Source: Candidatus Paralachnospira caecorum (GTDB taxonomy: Bacteria > Bacillota > Clostridia > Lachnospirales > Lachnospiraceae). From it: DNA of 53,491 bases. The notes under the pieces are model-generated. The model worked only from the letters and a program-made list of their open reading frames with translations. It was not told the origin of the DNA and did not search any database. The DNA lies in the NCBI GenBank assembly GCA_904379015.1, contig CAJFHG010000015.1, forward strand, positions 1-53,491, written 5' to 3'. The translations under genes and the position numbers were made by a program. Shown here one piece after another: positions 8,356 through 17,510 of the stretch. Every line of letters begins with the position of its first letter. The stretch's first letter is position 1.

Positions 8356-11259
8356 CTATTCCCCCAGCTCCCGCACCGCTTCTGTTGGACTTTCCGACAG
8401 CAGCCGGTTCAGGAAGACCTGATACAGGAGAATCGAAAAGGCGAACACCAGCACGCAGACCAGAATGTGTACAGGCCAGGAATAGCCCGAAAACATCAGT
8501 TTCCAGCAGACCAGGAGCCGTTCCCATATCCCGGAATATCTGTAGGGATTCAGCGCCGCGATGGCCTCTCTGTGCCGGAGAACCGCCGCCAGGATCAGTC
8601 CCAGATGGCTCAGCGCCAGCGCGGCGGCTCCGTTGACCATTCCCCGGACCGCGTAAACCTGCCGCACCTCCCGCTTCCGGATCCCCAGCGCCTGCAGGAT
8701 CCCCAGCTTCCGTCTGTCCTCCCGGAGCCTCATACCTGTCGACTGCACCAGAAAACACAGCATCACGAATCCGATCCCGATGCCGGCTGTAACGCAGCGG
8801 ACCGTCTGATCCAGAGCCTCCTCATATTCCGTTTTCCACTCTTCATAGTCTCCGTTCAGATAAAGCCCTCTGCTCCCGGTCAGCCCCTGAAGGCTTCCCC
8901 AGGTACTGCCGTCCATGTCACGGCTGCCCTTTAAGGAGACGGTATCATAGAGAGATTCCTCCTGCGGGCCTGACTGGAAGGAAACACTCTGTCCGTACTC
9001 CTCCTGCAGCTCCCGCCAGGCTGCCCGCATCTGGTTCACAAAGTTATGACTGCCGATCACGCAGAACGCCCCCAGCCCTTCCGGATCCCATCTGAGGCCT
9101 GCTTCCTCCGGAAGATACCGGACAATCCCGCCGACCTTTACATGAAACTCCCGGACACCCGAATATAAAAAGCCGGAGTCATCCGCCTGCGCCGCCTCAG
9201 CTGTCTGACCCGCAGCCGGCTCCTGCAGCCTGACCTGTATGGTCAGCTCCTCCCCGGCCTCCAGAGTATCGTCCGTCAGGAAGAAGGAATCCAGCAGCGG
9301 ATCATTGTTGTACTCAATCTTGCTTTCTCCGACTTCCACTCCCCGGACATCACGGATCCGGTATCCGGGCAGGTAAAGGAGTACCTCCTCCCCGGCCGCA
9401 AACGCTTCCCGGTCAAAACGCCCCTCCGTCACCATCCCGGCAGCTTCTTCCACATTCTCATCCCAGTCTGTATAAATGCCCACCGTATTGGCCAGCGCCC
9501 AGTCCCCGTCCTTCAGATCGGCGCGTCCGGCATCATAGGGCCGGTCATTCCACTGCTTCCGCAGCGGCTCAAGGCTGCTGTCCGCCAATCCGTCATAGGA
9601 AAGGTAAAGACCGCTTCCTCCCATGCCGCTCTGTTCCGTATGACAGGCGCCGATCCCCGGGAGCTGCGACAGCTCCTCCAGCAGCGCCAGATTCCTGCTC
9701 TCCTCTGAATAGGGGACATCTGCCCTGCTGCCGATGTTAAAAACGGGAACGCCGCTGTCTGAGAGACAGGGATAAAGACTCTGTCCGGCCAGATAAATAC
9801 TGATCAGAGAAACACCTGCCAGGATCGTAAGCAGAAGTACGGTCCCCAGGCGGAACAGGCCGCCGCTCTTCGCTGCGATCAGATTCCGATTTCTGTGCTT
9901 CTTCCCGGGACCAAGGGGCGCGATCCGGTGCACCTTCGGGGAAAATTCACCTCTCAGCGGGATCCTGGCGCCCTGCCGCACAGGAAAGAGAGCGCTCAGA
10001 CAGACCACTGCGCAGCCCAGAAGAATTCCGGCAGCCATAAGGGGCAGATCCAAATGGAACCAGATCCTGCCTGTTCCGCCGGATCCGGCAAGCCACAAGA
10101 CTCCGGCGGTGATTCCGATTCCGGCCGCGGTCCCGATGAGGACTGCCTTCCAGAGCATCAGGAACAGCTCCCTCAGAAAAAGGCCCGCCACCTGACGGTC
10201 CGTGGCGCCGATGGCTTTCATCAGGCTCACCTGACGGCTCCGCCTCCTGACCTGCCCGGCGCTGATCTGGATCACCGCCAGAAATGAAATCAGGAATACG
10301 ATCAGCAGCACTGCGTAAACAAAGCTGTAGTCTGTTCTGCCGTAAAAATCATATGCCAGATTGTTGTAGGCAAAGTGCGCGGTCTCTTCCATGGACATTT
10401 CGGAAATGCCGTATATCTCAATGGTGTCGCTGACCGTTCCGTTTATATCCGTAAAAACATTCCAGGAAGCCTCCCAGGGAAGCGCCTCCAGCGAATCCTC
10501 AGATACTGCCGCTGAGACTATGGGATAACCCTTTTTATTCCATCCGCCCCCGTAGGAATCCAGGATTCCGCTCAGGGTGCAGGTTATCTTTTCCACCTGC
10601 CAGTCTCCTCCCGCGACGTAAAGCGTGATCGGATCTCCTGTCTTCTGATCCTGGCCCAGAACGGACAGAAGCTCCTCTGTCATGGCAATTTCCCCGGTCT
10701 TCTCCGGCATGCGCCCCTCCTTCAGACGGACGCGTCCCAGCTCCGCGGCGCCCTCATCCAGGGTTCCAAGTACGCCCGCCGAACCAAAATAATCGCTGAC
10801 ATCCGCCTCCTCCTCCGGCGAAAGCCACATCACGCTTCTGATCTTATCCTCCAGCGAATATTCGTCCGGCGGCAGAATGGTCATCTCCATTCCCATTTCT
10901 TCAGCCGCAGCCCGGTTTGCCTCCATCTCGGCCTCAAACTGGCGGTTCAGCTCGGCCATCCGTTCTTCAAAATCAGGAGCCAGCACGGTTCCCGCCACCC
11001 GGCTGATGCCGCTCCTGACAGTGGCGGGATTCTCCGCAAACGCTTCCGCCTGTTCCCTGCTTCCGTCATAAAAAGCCGCCTTCCATTCCCCGAACGTCTC
11101 AAACCTCTGCTCCTCTCTGGTTTTCCGGGAAATACTGAACCAGGTAATTCCCGCGGCGATCAGGAAAAACAGAAAACAGAGCACCCAAAAAAGCGCTCTG
11201 TTTTCCTTCTTTCGTCCTCGTTCACTGAGATGTGCGATTTTCCATAAACTCTGCTTCAT
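8356..11259 (-). CDS. FtsX-like/MacB-type ABC transporter permease, large
   Basis: A 967-residue membrane protein. One N-terminal helix is followed by a large extracytoplasmic domain (about 50-310), then an FtsX-type helix bundle (about 320-435). A fourth helix leads into a second long external domain (about 480-800), and three C-terminal helices form the second FtsX unit. Such permeases work with an MacB/LolD-like ATPase in peptide export or antimicrobial resistance, or in mechanotransmission. No ATPase gene is adjacent or elsewhere in the window. The ATG at 11259 follows GGGAGGGG and is preferred over 11310. A 10-bp inverted repeat flanks its probable promoter. Family confident; role unknown. 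Confidence 0.88.
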   Translation of the reverse strand: MKQSLWKIAHLSERGRKKENRALFWVLCFLFFLIAAGITWFSISRKTREEQRFETFGEWKAAFYDGSREQAEAFAENPATVRSGISRVAGTVLAPDFEERMAELNRQFEAEMEANRAAAEEMGMEMTILPPDEYSLEDKIRSVMWLSPEEEADVSDYFGSAGVLGTLDEGAAELGRVRLKEGRMPEKTGEIAMTEELLSVLGQDQKTGDPITLYVAGGDWQVEKITCTLSGILDSYGGGWNKKGYPIVSAAVSEDSLEALPWEASWNVFTDINGTVSDTIEIYGISEMSMEETAHFAYNNLAYDFYGRTDYSFVYAVLLIVFLISFLAVIQISAGQVRRRSRQVSLMKAIGATDRQVAGLFLRELFLMLWKAVLIGTAAGIGITAGVLWLAGSGGTGRIWFHLDLPLMAAGILLGCAVVCLSALFPVRQGARIPLRGEFSPKVHRIAPLGPGKKHRNRNLIAAKSGGLFRLGTVLLLTILAGVSLISIYLAGQSLYPCLSDSGVPVFNIGSRADVPYSEESRNLALLEELSQLPGIGACHTEQSGMGGSGLYLSYDGLADSSLEPLRKQWNDRPYDAGRADLKDGDWALANTVGIYTDWDENVEEAAGMVTEGRFDREAFAAGEEVLLYLPGYRIRDVRGVEVGESKIEYNNDPLLDSFFLTDDTLEAGEELTIQVRLQEPAAGQTAEAAQADDSGFLYSGVREFHVKVGGIVRYLPEEAGLRWDPEGLGAFCVIGSHNFVNQMRAAWRELQEEYGQSVSFQSGPQEESLYDTVSLKGSRDMDGSTWGSLQGLTGSRGLYLNGDYEEWKTEYEEALDQTVRCVTAGIGIGFVMLCFLVQSTGMRLREDRRKLGILQALGIRKREVRQVYAVRGMVNGAAALALSHLGLILAAVLRHREAIAALNPYRYSGIWERLLVCWKLMFSGYSWPVHILVCVLVFAFSILLYQVFLNRLLSESPTEAVRELGE

Positions 11260-11277
11260 CGTTTCCCCTCCCTTCCT

Positions 11278-11323
11278 AAACAGAACGATCCTGATTTTAT
11301 GGTAGCACATGGCCGTTCTGTTT
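11278..11323. repeat. 10-bp perfect inverted repeat upstream of the permease gene
   Basis: AAACAGAACG (11278-11287) and its perfect complement CGTTCTGTTT (11314-11323) are separated by 26 bp, immediately upstream of the permease start. The space between is AT-rich (CCATAAAAT on the minus strand) and could hold the -10. No T-run follows, so an operator is more likely than a terminator. The binding protein is not identifiable. Confidence 0.5.
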
Positions 11324-11346
11324 ACACGTGACTTTTTCGTAACACT

Positions 11347-11895
11347 TCAGGAGGGAAGCCGGTCCGTCGCGTGAATACTCTCCGCGCACGCTTTCAGCTG
11401 CCCGATCACCTCCTCCGGATCGGCAATCTCCTTTTTATACTTCAGCTGGTGCTCCAGACTGGCCCAAAAATCCATGGCAATGGTCCGGATCTGCGCCTCC
11501 ACCTTCAGGTTCTTCTTCTGGTCCGCGAAAAACACCGGAACCTGTACGATCAGGTGGAGACTGCGGTATCCGTTGGGTTTCGGCGAAGCGATATAGTCTT
11601 TCCGGGCAACCAGCGTGACATCGTCCTGTTTCAGAAGCGCATCGGCAATCCTGTAAATATCGTCCACATAAGAACAGATGACCCGCACACCGGCCACATC
11701 ATTGATATGCGCCTCAATGCTGTCCGTCGAAAACGGCAGATTCTGCCGGCTCAGCTTCTCCGCGATGCTGCCGCTTCTTTTCAGCCTGGTGGTCACCGCG
11801 CTGATGGGATTGCGCTGATAACGGATCTTAAATTCTGTATTCAGGATTTCAAATTTTGTCCTGACGGTCTTCATGGCGCAGGTATACATCATCAT
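11347..11895 (-). CDS. Small alarmone synthetase, RelA/SpoT-domain GTP pyrophosphokinase
   Basis: At most 182 residues form a single RelA/SpoT nucleotidyltransferase domain that makes (p)ppGpp from ATP and GTP or GDP. Landmarks are DVAGVRVIC, the G-loop region KPNGYRSLHL and EAQIRTIAMDFWASLEHQLKYK. No HD hydrolase, TGS or ACT domain is present, so it is of the RelQ/YjbM type. Related proteins are about 30-40 residues longer. Upstream codons in frame read EKYDELQEL but lack a canonical start before a TAA, and the C-terminus ends early with HATDRLPS. AGGAG lies just before three consecutive ATGs (11895, 11892, 11889); the second or third is best spaced. It follows the radical SAM gene on the same strand. 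Confidence 0.82.
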   Translation of the reverse strand: MMMYTCAMKTVRTKFEILNTEFKIRYQRNPISAVTTRLKRSGSIAEKLSRQNLPFSTDSIEAHINDVAGVRVICSYVDDIYRIADALLKQDDVTLVARKDYIASPKPNGYRSLHLIVQVPVFFADQKKNLKVEAQIRTIAMDFWASLEHQLKYKKEIADPEEVIGQLKACAESIHATDRLPS

Positions 11896-12008
11896 GAGCT
11901 CCTGGAGCTCATCATATTTCTCTTTTTCGTTTGAAATTTGTTAAATTACCGGCGGTTCCATCCAAGGGAAAAGCCCATGCAGCAGCTGCACAGGCCTCCA
12001 AACGTTTT

Positions 12009-13421
12009 TTATCTGCCCTCTTCCGGTGAACCGGTTCCATCATTGGCAGCCGTTCTGCACCCTCTGCAGGCAGCGCATCCGCCTCCATGGGACTGGGACC
12101 AGAGCCGGTCCGCCACCGGCGCCCACTTCTCCGCGGTCTCCACGCATTTGTCAGAAAACTCCTTTGCCGTTTCCAGATTCTGATAATCGGTACTTCTGGC
12201 ATGACTCTTCTCCACGATCTCTGTCAGGCGGCCGGGATTGTCCAGCACCGGGCAGGGACGCAGCATATTCTCATTCCAGGGCTGGTTGTCATGATATCCC
12301 ATGAACAGCGGAGACTGGTACGCCTCCAGAAGCGTCTTCTCCCGGATATTGGAATCAGAGTAATGGATAAAGGCACACGGCTCAATGTCGCCGTTGGCAT
12401 TGATATGGCAGTATTTGCGGCCTCCCGCGATGCAGCCTCCCACATATTCTCCGTCGTTCCAGAAATCCACGGTAAAAATGGGTTTTGTCTGCCGGTATTC
12501 CCGGATCTTGTGGTACATCATCTCCCGCTGCGCGGCTGTCGCCATCAGCTCCGGCACCGCCGCCTTTCCCACCGGCATATATGTAAAAAACCAGGCGAAC
12601 TTGGCGCCCATGTCGATCATCTGATCAAAATATTCCTCGCTGCCGATGACTTCCGCGTTGGCTGAAGTATAGCAGCAGGAAATGCCGAAGGGCAGTTTAT
12701 GTTTCTTCAGAATATTCATGGCGCAGATGATCTTCTGATACGTCCCGTCTCCGCGCCGGGAATCTGTCGCCTCCTCAAATCCCTCAATGCTGATGGCCGG
12801 CACAAAATTCTTTACCCGCAGCATCTCCTGGGCAAACGCCTCGTCAATGAGCGTTCCGTTGGTGAAAGTGGAAAAAACGCAGTCCGGATGCGCCTCGCAC
12901 AGACGGATGATATCCTTCTTCCGCACCAGAGGCTCGCCGCCGGTGAACAGATACACATAAGTCCCCATTTCCACGCCCTGGCTGATGATGCTGTCCATCT
13001 CTTCATACGTCAGATTCATATGATTTCCGTATTCCGCCGCCCAGCATCCGGTACATTTCAGATTGCAGGCGCTGGTGGGATCCAGAAGAATGGCCCAGGG
13101 TATGTTGCAGTGATACTGTTCTCTGTATTCCTTCTGTCTCTGGTAGCCCAGCAGACAGCCGTTGATGATAAAATTCTCGAAAAAACGGTTGCGGACGCCG
13201 GGATCAATGTCCTCCCAGAGACTCATGGCCAGCTTGTGCCAGTTATTCTCCTTGTCCATCACGACTTCCCGGATCAGCTCTCTCTGTGTTTTCAGGGTGT
13301 CTTTCCGGTCAAACCGGTCAAACCAGTCCAGAAGCTTCGGCAGGTTCTTCTCCGGGTCCTTGTCCAGATAAGAAAGTGCCTGTTTTACCGCAAACGCACC
13401 TACAGTTTCTTTCATCGCCAT
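12009..13421 (-). CDS. Radical SAM protein with SPASM/twitch-like C-terminus
   Basis: A 470-residue enzyme. Residues about 1-105 are helical. The [4Fe-4S]/SAM motif C-x3-C-x2-C is in TSACNLKCTGC, followed by the FTGGEPL SAM-binding motif. A second cysteine-bearing region reads CIAGGRKYCHINANGDIEPCAF and continues to PCPVLDNP, as in SPASM-type auxiliary cluster domains. The C-terminus has a further CAACRGC. The substrate is not known for this widespread clostridial family. The start at 13421 follows AGGAAAGGAA. A short basic reading frame directly upstream overlaps its start by 10 nt, so a peptide substrate is possible but unproven. Confidence 0.88.
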   Translation of the reverse strand: MAMKETVGAFAVKQALSYLDKDPEKNLPKLLDWFDRFDRKDTLKTQRELIREVVMDKENNWHKLAMSLWEDIDPGVRNRFFENFIINGCLLGYQRQKEYREQYHCNIPWAILLDPTSACNLKCTGCWAAEYGNHMNLTYEEMDSIISQGVEMGTYVYLFTGGEPLVRKKDIIRLCEAHPDCVFSTFTNGTLIDEAFAQEMLRVKNFVPAISIEGFEEATDSRRGDGTYQKIICAMNILKKHKLPFGISCCYTSANAEVIGSEEYFDQMIDMGAKFAWFFTYMPVGKAAVPELMATAAQREMMYHKIREYRQTKPIFTVDFWNDGEYVGGCIAGGRKYCHINANGDIEPCAFIHYSDSNIREKTLLEAYQSPLFMGYHDNQPWNENMLRPCPVLDNPGRLTEIVEKSHARSTDYQNLETAKEFSDKCVETAEKWAPVADRLWSQSHGGGCAACRGCRTAANDGTGSPEEGR

Positions 13422-13564
13422 AACTTCAATTTCCTTTCCTTTTGTATTTTATATATGAATTCTCGGCTGTCGGCAGAAAAGCACCGGGTTTTTAAAAACC
13501 ACAGAATCTTTCTTCCCGCTGCCGCCATCTTCCCTTTCATCCGATTCCTGTTCTCCTTTTTCAT
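13412..13564 (-). CDS. Candidate 50-residue basic peptide upstream of the radical SAM gene
   Basis: An open frame of 50 codons runs from an ATG at 13564 to a TGA at 13412-13414, overlapping the radical SAM start codon region by 10 nt. The peptide is rich in lysine and arginine, with one cysteine and a KILWFLKTRCF core. The first ATG has GGAG only one base away. The in-frame ATG nine codons in has AGGAA at a better distance, giving 42 residues. It could be a coupling leader peptide, a substrate of the maturase, or a chance frame in purine-rich leader. I cannot recognise a family. Confidence 0.22.
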   Translation of the reverse strand: MKKENRNRMKGKMAAAGRKILWFLKTRCFSADSREFIYKIQKERKLKLWR

Positions 13565-13701
13565 ACTCCGGCCGCAAAGCCTTTTTCGTCCTCTTTCATG
13601 GAACTATGACATTAATTTAACAGGACCGTTTTTCTCTTTTGTTGCCGTTATGTTTCTTTTTTGTTAAATCCCCTGCCGTTTCCATCCCGCAGCAGCGCGA
13701 T

Positions 13702-13745
13702 AAAAATGCCCTCTGAGAAAAAGGTGAATTTTTCTCAGAGGGCAT
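13702..13745 (-). terminator. Intrinsic terminator of the TIGR04076-like gene
   Basis: A perfect 17-bp stem (13706-13722 with 13729-13745, core GCCCTCTGAGAAA) closes a 6-nt loop. On the minus strand it is followed by TTTTT. It ends transcription 20 bp downstream of the gene at 13767 and separates it from the radical SAM leader. Confidence 0.9.
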
Positions 13746-13766
13746 CCTCTCAGGTTTGATGTTTCT

Positions 13767-14195
13767 TTATTTGGCAGCTTCCTCACAGTCAAGGCGCTCG
13801 ATTTTGAAGATGACAGGTCTTGTCCCGTCGTTGCAGCAGGCGATCATAACCCGGTCATCCTTTGTCCAGCCATGCATAATGCTTCCGCCCTGAAGCGCGG
13901 TATAAATGTATCTGCTGATGGCGTCCCATGCCTCCGCGCAGAACGGAACTCCCCTGCTTCCGCAATGGGCCGTTCCGGGAGACTGCAGGCAGCCTTCGTC
14001 CGGTGTGCCCGATTTGACCAGGGTTCCCTCACCGCAGTGCCAGTAATCGTCCCGCTCATCGTTGCGATAGAAAATAAACTCGTCTCCCACATAATAACAG
14101 GGACATTTTCCGCTGTCCGGCACGGCGCAGTACTGCGCCTGGAGCTCCGGATACAGTTTTTTATCCAGTACCGTTACTTTGCATCTGTATTCCAT
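13767..14195 (-). CDS. TIGR04076 family protein
   Basis: A 142-residue soluble protein. It starts with a KVTVLDK strand and ends with the characteristic sequence AWDAISRYIYTALQGGS, GWTKDDRVMIACCNDGTRPVIFKIER. Nine cysteines are present, including CPCYY and IACC, so metal or cofactor binding is possible. The function of this family is not known to me. AGGAGG precedes the ATG at 14195. A strong terminator follows, and the XRE regulator gene lies just upstream on the same strand, suggesting a two-gene unit. The family assignment comes from the C-terminal signature, recognised by eye. Confidence 0.75.
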   Translation of the reverse strand: MEYRCKVTVLDKKLYPELQAQYCAVPDSGKCPCYYVGDEFIFYRNDERDDYWHCGEGTLVKSGTPDEGCLQSPGTAHCGSRGVPFCAEAWDAISRYIYTALQGGSIMHGWTKDDRVMIACCNDGTRPVIFKIERLDCEEAAK

Positions 14196-14238
14196 AATTC
14201 CTCATTCCTCCAATCCTGAATCTGATCCTGAACCGTTT

Positions 14239-14748
14239 TCATGTTTTCTTCCGTGTCAGAATGATCCCGGCAATCGCCGCCGCGAGGATGAACGGCGCCA
14301 GCCTGACAAACAGCCACTCAAACAGATGAAATGCCGCTCCCGCGACAGCAGTCTCCGGATCGCTGTAATCCCAGCCCAGATAAGGGCTGTTCAGCGCGAT
14401 CAGGACCGCGGCTGCCGCCGTTATGGCCAGGCACAGCGTGATCAGCAGACCGCGAAGTATTTTCCGCCTCGTGTCCTTCCTCCGCGCAAGCTGCAGGTTG
14501 ATGATCTCCAGCTTTTCGGAAATGGATTTCAGACTGTCTGCTTCCGGTTTGACAAGTGTTTCTCCGAGCAGAACACTGACAGGAGTCTCAAGCGCTTCCG
14601 ATATGGAAATCAGCATATCAGAATCCGGGACCGACAGGCCCTGCTCCCATTTAGAAATCGTCTGCCGCACCACATTCAGCCGGACGGCCAGCTCCGCCTG
14701 TGAAAGTCCCTTTGACTTTCTGACTGCTTTTATGTTTTCACTCAGCAT
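14239..14748 (-). CDS. XRE family regulator with C-terminal membrane anchor
   Basis: A 169-residue protein. An N-terminal helix-turn-helix (about 4-60; KSKGLSQAELAVRLNVVRQTISKWEQGLSVPD) is joined by a short coiled linker (about 70-95) to two transmembrane helices (about 97-118 and 138-163). Membrane-anchored XRE regulators of this shape often control an adjacent small operon or respond to an envelope signal. The downstream TIGR04076-like gene is the likely co-transcribed partner. GAGGAGG precedes the ATG at 14748, and a sigma-A promoter is visible at 14781-14809. The inducing signal is unknown. Confidence 0.88.
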   Translation of the reverse strand: MLSENIKAVRKSKGLSQAELAVRLNVVRQTISKWEQGLSVPDSDMLISISEALETPVSVLLGETLVKPEADSLKSISEKLEIINLQLARRKDTRRKILRGLLITLCLAITAAAAVLIALNSPYLGWDYSDPETAVAGAAFHLFEWLFVRLAPFILAAAIAGIILTRKKT

Positions 14749-14780
14749 CGGGATAACCTCCTCTTTCCGTTGTTATCGCC

Positions 14781-14809
14781 ATTGTATGAAAACCGGCCCG
14801 TTGCCGCAA
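14781..14809 (-). promoter_or_regulatory. Predicted sigma-A promoter of the XRE gene
   Basis: On the minus strand, TTGCGG (14809-14804) and TACAAT (14786-14781) are separated by 17 bp. The -35 lies in an inverted repeat GTTGC/GCAAC (14800-14814), and longer GCCCGTT/AACGGGC arms surround the region, giving possible operator symmetry for autoregulation. Confidence 0.6.
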
Positions 14810-15142
14810 GCAACGCATATTAACATGTCACGAACGGGCTGCCTTTTCTGGAAAAGATCCGGCTTTCCCCGCCAGCAGCCGCACGGGGACAGGCCGATGC
14901 AGATTCCCGCACACCTGTTTTCCTTCGCCTTCTGACTGGCACCAGTATAACACAGCGGCATTGATTTTGCATCCGTTCATATGCTTTTAATAATGAATCA
15001 CTACATTCAGCGCCTCCTCCACTTTGCCACGATAAATCGCTGTTCTCATACCGCACCTCTCTGCTTTCTTTTTTCTTCGCTGTAGTACCAGTATTTTACA
15101 CAGAAAATGTTGTTCCGCTATTTCAATTCTGTTTGAATAACG
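14810..15142. other. Gene-poor interval, probably eroded
   Basis: No convincing gene is visible. The only frame with a reasonable ribosome site (AGAGGT) is a 20-codon minus-strand peptide at 14987-15049 beginning MRTAIYRGKVEEAL, which looks like the first residues of a longer protein cut short by a stop. With the AraC-type remnant next to it, the interval looks like the residue of deleted genes. Confidence 0.35.
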
Positions 15143-15307
15143 TTAAAAAGGCTGTCCGTATCGTTGGATCAGCAGTGACAGCATGAAAAGCAGCGTTTCT
15201 TCTTTTCCAAATTCAAGGGAACCATTCATTACAGGTTCATGGAGCGGCCGCAAATAACAAGTGATTTCTTCATCACAAATTACAGTCTGCGAATATCTCC
15301 GCAAACG
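15143..15307 (-). pseudogene. Remnant of an AraC-type regulator N-terminal domain
   Basis: The minus-strand frame reads CDEEITCYLRPLHEPV followed by FGKEETLLFMLSLLIQRYGQ. This resembles the end of the cupin-like ligand domain of AraC regulators, just before their helix-turn-helix pair. A TAA follows at once, and no helix-turn-helix lies downstream. The open frame extends upstream only through the lysS terminator, so no genuine start exists. The resemblance is by eye and could be mistaken. Confidence 0.4.
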
Positions 15308-15343
15308 AAAAAAGACCCTGAAAGAGGTCAGTCTCTCAAGGTC
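15308..15343 (-). terminator. lysS: Intrinsic terminator of greA-lysS
   Basis: On the minus strand, arm 15343-15333 (GACCTTGAGAG) pairs completely with 15324-15314 counting G-U pairs, and TTTTTT (15313-15308) follows. It lies about 90 bp after the lysS stop. Confidence 0.85.
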
Positions 15344-15430
15344 TGCATTCAGAATAATACGATTTGCTGCCGCTGCGCACGTTCCTGCGCCAAATGACAC
15401 AGATTTCTTCCGCACCGCAAAACGGTCATC

Positions 15431-17359
15431 TTAATACAACTTCGCTCCTGCCGGAATCCTGTCATCTACCATCAGCAGGTTCAGAGCTTCCCTGCCGTCA
15501 TATTCATGCACTGCTGAAATCAGCATACCGCATGAGTCGATTCCCATCATCTTTCTCGGCGGCAGATTTACGATGGCGATGCAGGTCTTTCCAACCAGCT
15601 CTTCCGGCTCGTAATACTCATGGATACCGCTTAAAATCACTCTGTCGTTTCCGGTTCCGTCATCAAGAACGAACTTCAGCAGTTTTTCGCTTTTCGTTAC
15701 TGCTTCGCACGCTTTCACCTTTACAGCCCGGAAATCGGACTTACTGAACGTATCAAAGTCAACCATATCCTCAAAAAGCGGTTCAATCTTTACTTTGGAA
15801 AGATCAAGCTTCGCAGTTTCTCCGCATTCCGCAGAGTTCTCGGCCTTCGGCCCTTTATTTCCGGACTTCTCGCCGCCGATGCTCTTCATCGTCGGGAACA
15901 GCAGCACATCCCGGATGGCTGCCGAATCGGTCAGCAGCATGCACATCCTGTCAATCCCGTAGCCAATGCCGCCGGTGGGAGGCATACCGATCTCCAGCGC
16001 GTTCAGGAAATCTTCATCCGTATGGTTCGCTTCCTCATTTCCCTGGGCGAACTGCTCCTCCTGAGCCGCGAAGCGCTCCCTCTGATCGATGGGATCGTTG
16101 AGCTCCGAATAGGCGTTGGCCATCTCCCAGCCGTTCATAAAGAACTCGAAACGCTCCACATAATCGGGATTGTCCGGTTTTTTCTTGGTAAGCGGAGAGA
16201 TCTCGATGGGATGATCCATCACAAAGGTCGGCTGGATCAGATGCTCCTCCACGAATTCTTCAAAGAACAGATTCAGGATCTCGCCCTTCTGATGCCGCTC
16301 CTCATATTCCACATGATGCTCCTTCGCGAGGGCTCTCGCCTGCTCCAGCGTTTCTACTTCATTCCAGTCAATGCCGGTATATTTTTTCACCGCGTCTACC
16401 ATGGTGATGCGCTCAAAGGGCTTTCCGAGGTCCATCTCCACGCCGTTGTAGGTGATGGTGGTGGTGCCGAGCACCTCCTGCGCCACATAACGGTAAAGAT
16501 TTTCCGTCAGATCCATCATGCCGTGGTAATCCGTATAAGCCTGATAAAGCTCCATCAGCGTAAATTCCGGATTGTGCCTGGTGTCCAGTCCCTCGTTGCG
16601 GAATACCCGCCCGATCTCATAAACCCGCTCCAGACCGCCTACGATCAGCCGCTTCAAATAAAGCTCCAGAGAAATCCGCAGCTTCAGATCCTCATCCAGC
16701 GCGTTGAAATGGGTCTCAAAGGGTCTGGCGGCGGCGCCTCCGGCGTTGGCCACCAGCATGGGAGTCTCCACCTCCATAAAGCCCTGGCTGTCCAGATACC
16801 TGCGGACCGCGCTGATGATCCTGGAACGCTTGATAAACGTATCCTTTACATCCGGATTCATGATCAGATCCACATATCTCTGGCGGTAGCGCAGATCCGT
16901 ATTGGTCAGTCCATGGAATTTCTCCGGCAGGATCTGAAGACTCTTGGAAAGCAGCGTGATCTCGGAAGCATGAACAGAGATCTCGCCTGTCTTGGTCTTA
17001 AAAACGGTTCCCCGGATTCCCACCAGGTCGCCGATGTCGTATTTCTTAAATTCCTTATACGGTTCTTCACCGATGCTGTCTCTGGCCACATAAGACTGGA
17101 TCATTCCCTGAAGATCCTGAATGTGGCAGAAAGAAGCCTTCCCCATAACGCGCTTGGACATCATTCTTCCCGCGATGGCAACCTCTTTTCCCTCCAGCTC
17201 ATCAAACGACTGTTTGATCTCTTCGCTGTGATGGGTCACATCATATTTTGTAATCTGGAAGGGATCCTTTCCCTCCGCCTGAAGCGCCGCCAGCTTTTCC
17301 CGGCGCACCTTCAAAAGCTGTCCTAAATCCTGTTCCTGGGTTTTCTTCTGATCTGCCAC
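15431..17359 (-). CDS. lysS: Lysyl-tRNA synthetase with C-terminal tRNA-binding domain
   Basis: A class II synthetase of 642 residues that charges tRNA-Lys. The N-terminal OB anticodon-binding domain spans about 55-165. The catalytic core runs to about 500, with motif 2 [15 protein letters not shown] and motif 3 near GIGYGIDRM. Ordinary bacterial LysRS ends there at about 500 residues. Here a linker and an EMAP/Trbp111-like tRNA-binding module are added (about 530-642; [21 protein letters not shown] to the end), the same module found at the C-terminus of many MetRS. The GTG at 17359 follows AGAGGA. It is downstream of greA in one transcription unit and ends before the terminator at 15308-15343. 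Confidence 0.96.
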   Translation of the reverse strand: MADQKKTQEQDLGQLLKVRREKLAALQAEGKDPFQITKYDVTHHSEEIKQSFDELEGKEVAIAGRMMSKRVMGKASFCHIQDLQGMIQSYVARDSIGEEPYKEFKKYDIGDLVGIRGTVFKTKTGEISVHASEITLLSKSLQILPEKFHGLTNTDLRYRQRYVDLIMNPDVKDTFIKRSRIISAVRRYLDSQGFMEVETPMLVANAGGAAARPFETHFNALDEDLKLRISLELYLKRLIVGGLERVYEIGRVFRNEGLDTRHNPEFTLMELYQAYTDYHGMMDLTENLYRYVAQEVLGTTTITYNGVEMDLGKPFERITMVDAVKKYTGIDWNEVETLEQARALAKEHHVEYEERHQKGEILNLFFEEFVEEHLIQPTFVMDHPIEISPLTKKKPDNPDYVERFEFFMNGWEMANAYSELNDPIDQRERFAAQEEQFAQGNEEANHTDEDFLNALEIGMPPTGGIGYGIDRMCMLLTDSAAIRDVLLFPTMKSIGGEKSGNKGPKAENSAECGETAKLDLSKVKIEPLFEDMVDFDTFSKSDFRAVKVKACEAVTKSEKLLKFVLDDGTGNDRVILSGIHEYYEPEELVGKTCIAIVNLPPRKMMGIDSCGMLISAVHEYDGREALNLLMVDDRIPAGAKLY

Positions 17360-17510
17360 TGTTTTCCTCTTTTCTCATGCTGCCTGTAGTTTACGGTTCC
17401 TTTTCCCTGCCGCGGTTCCGCCCCCGCGCGGCCGCCGCCGTCAGAGACATCCGCGTATTCCGCGCCGCGTCCGGGCTGTCCGCGATGCCTGCGCTGTCCT
17501 TTCAGACTGT

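Noticed and set aside
11912-12202. 96-residue minus-strand frame overlapping the radical SAM 3' end
   Set aside because: It is out of frame with the confident gene, highly basic and without a ribosome site.
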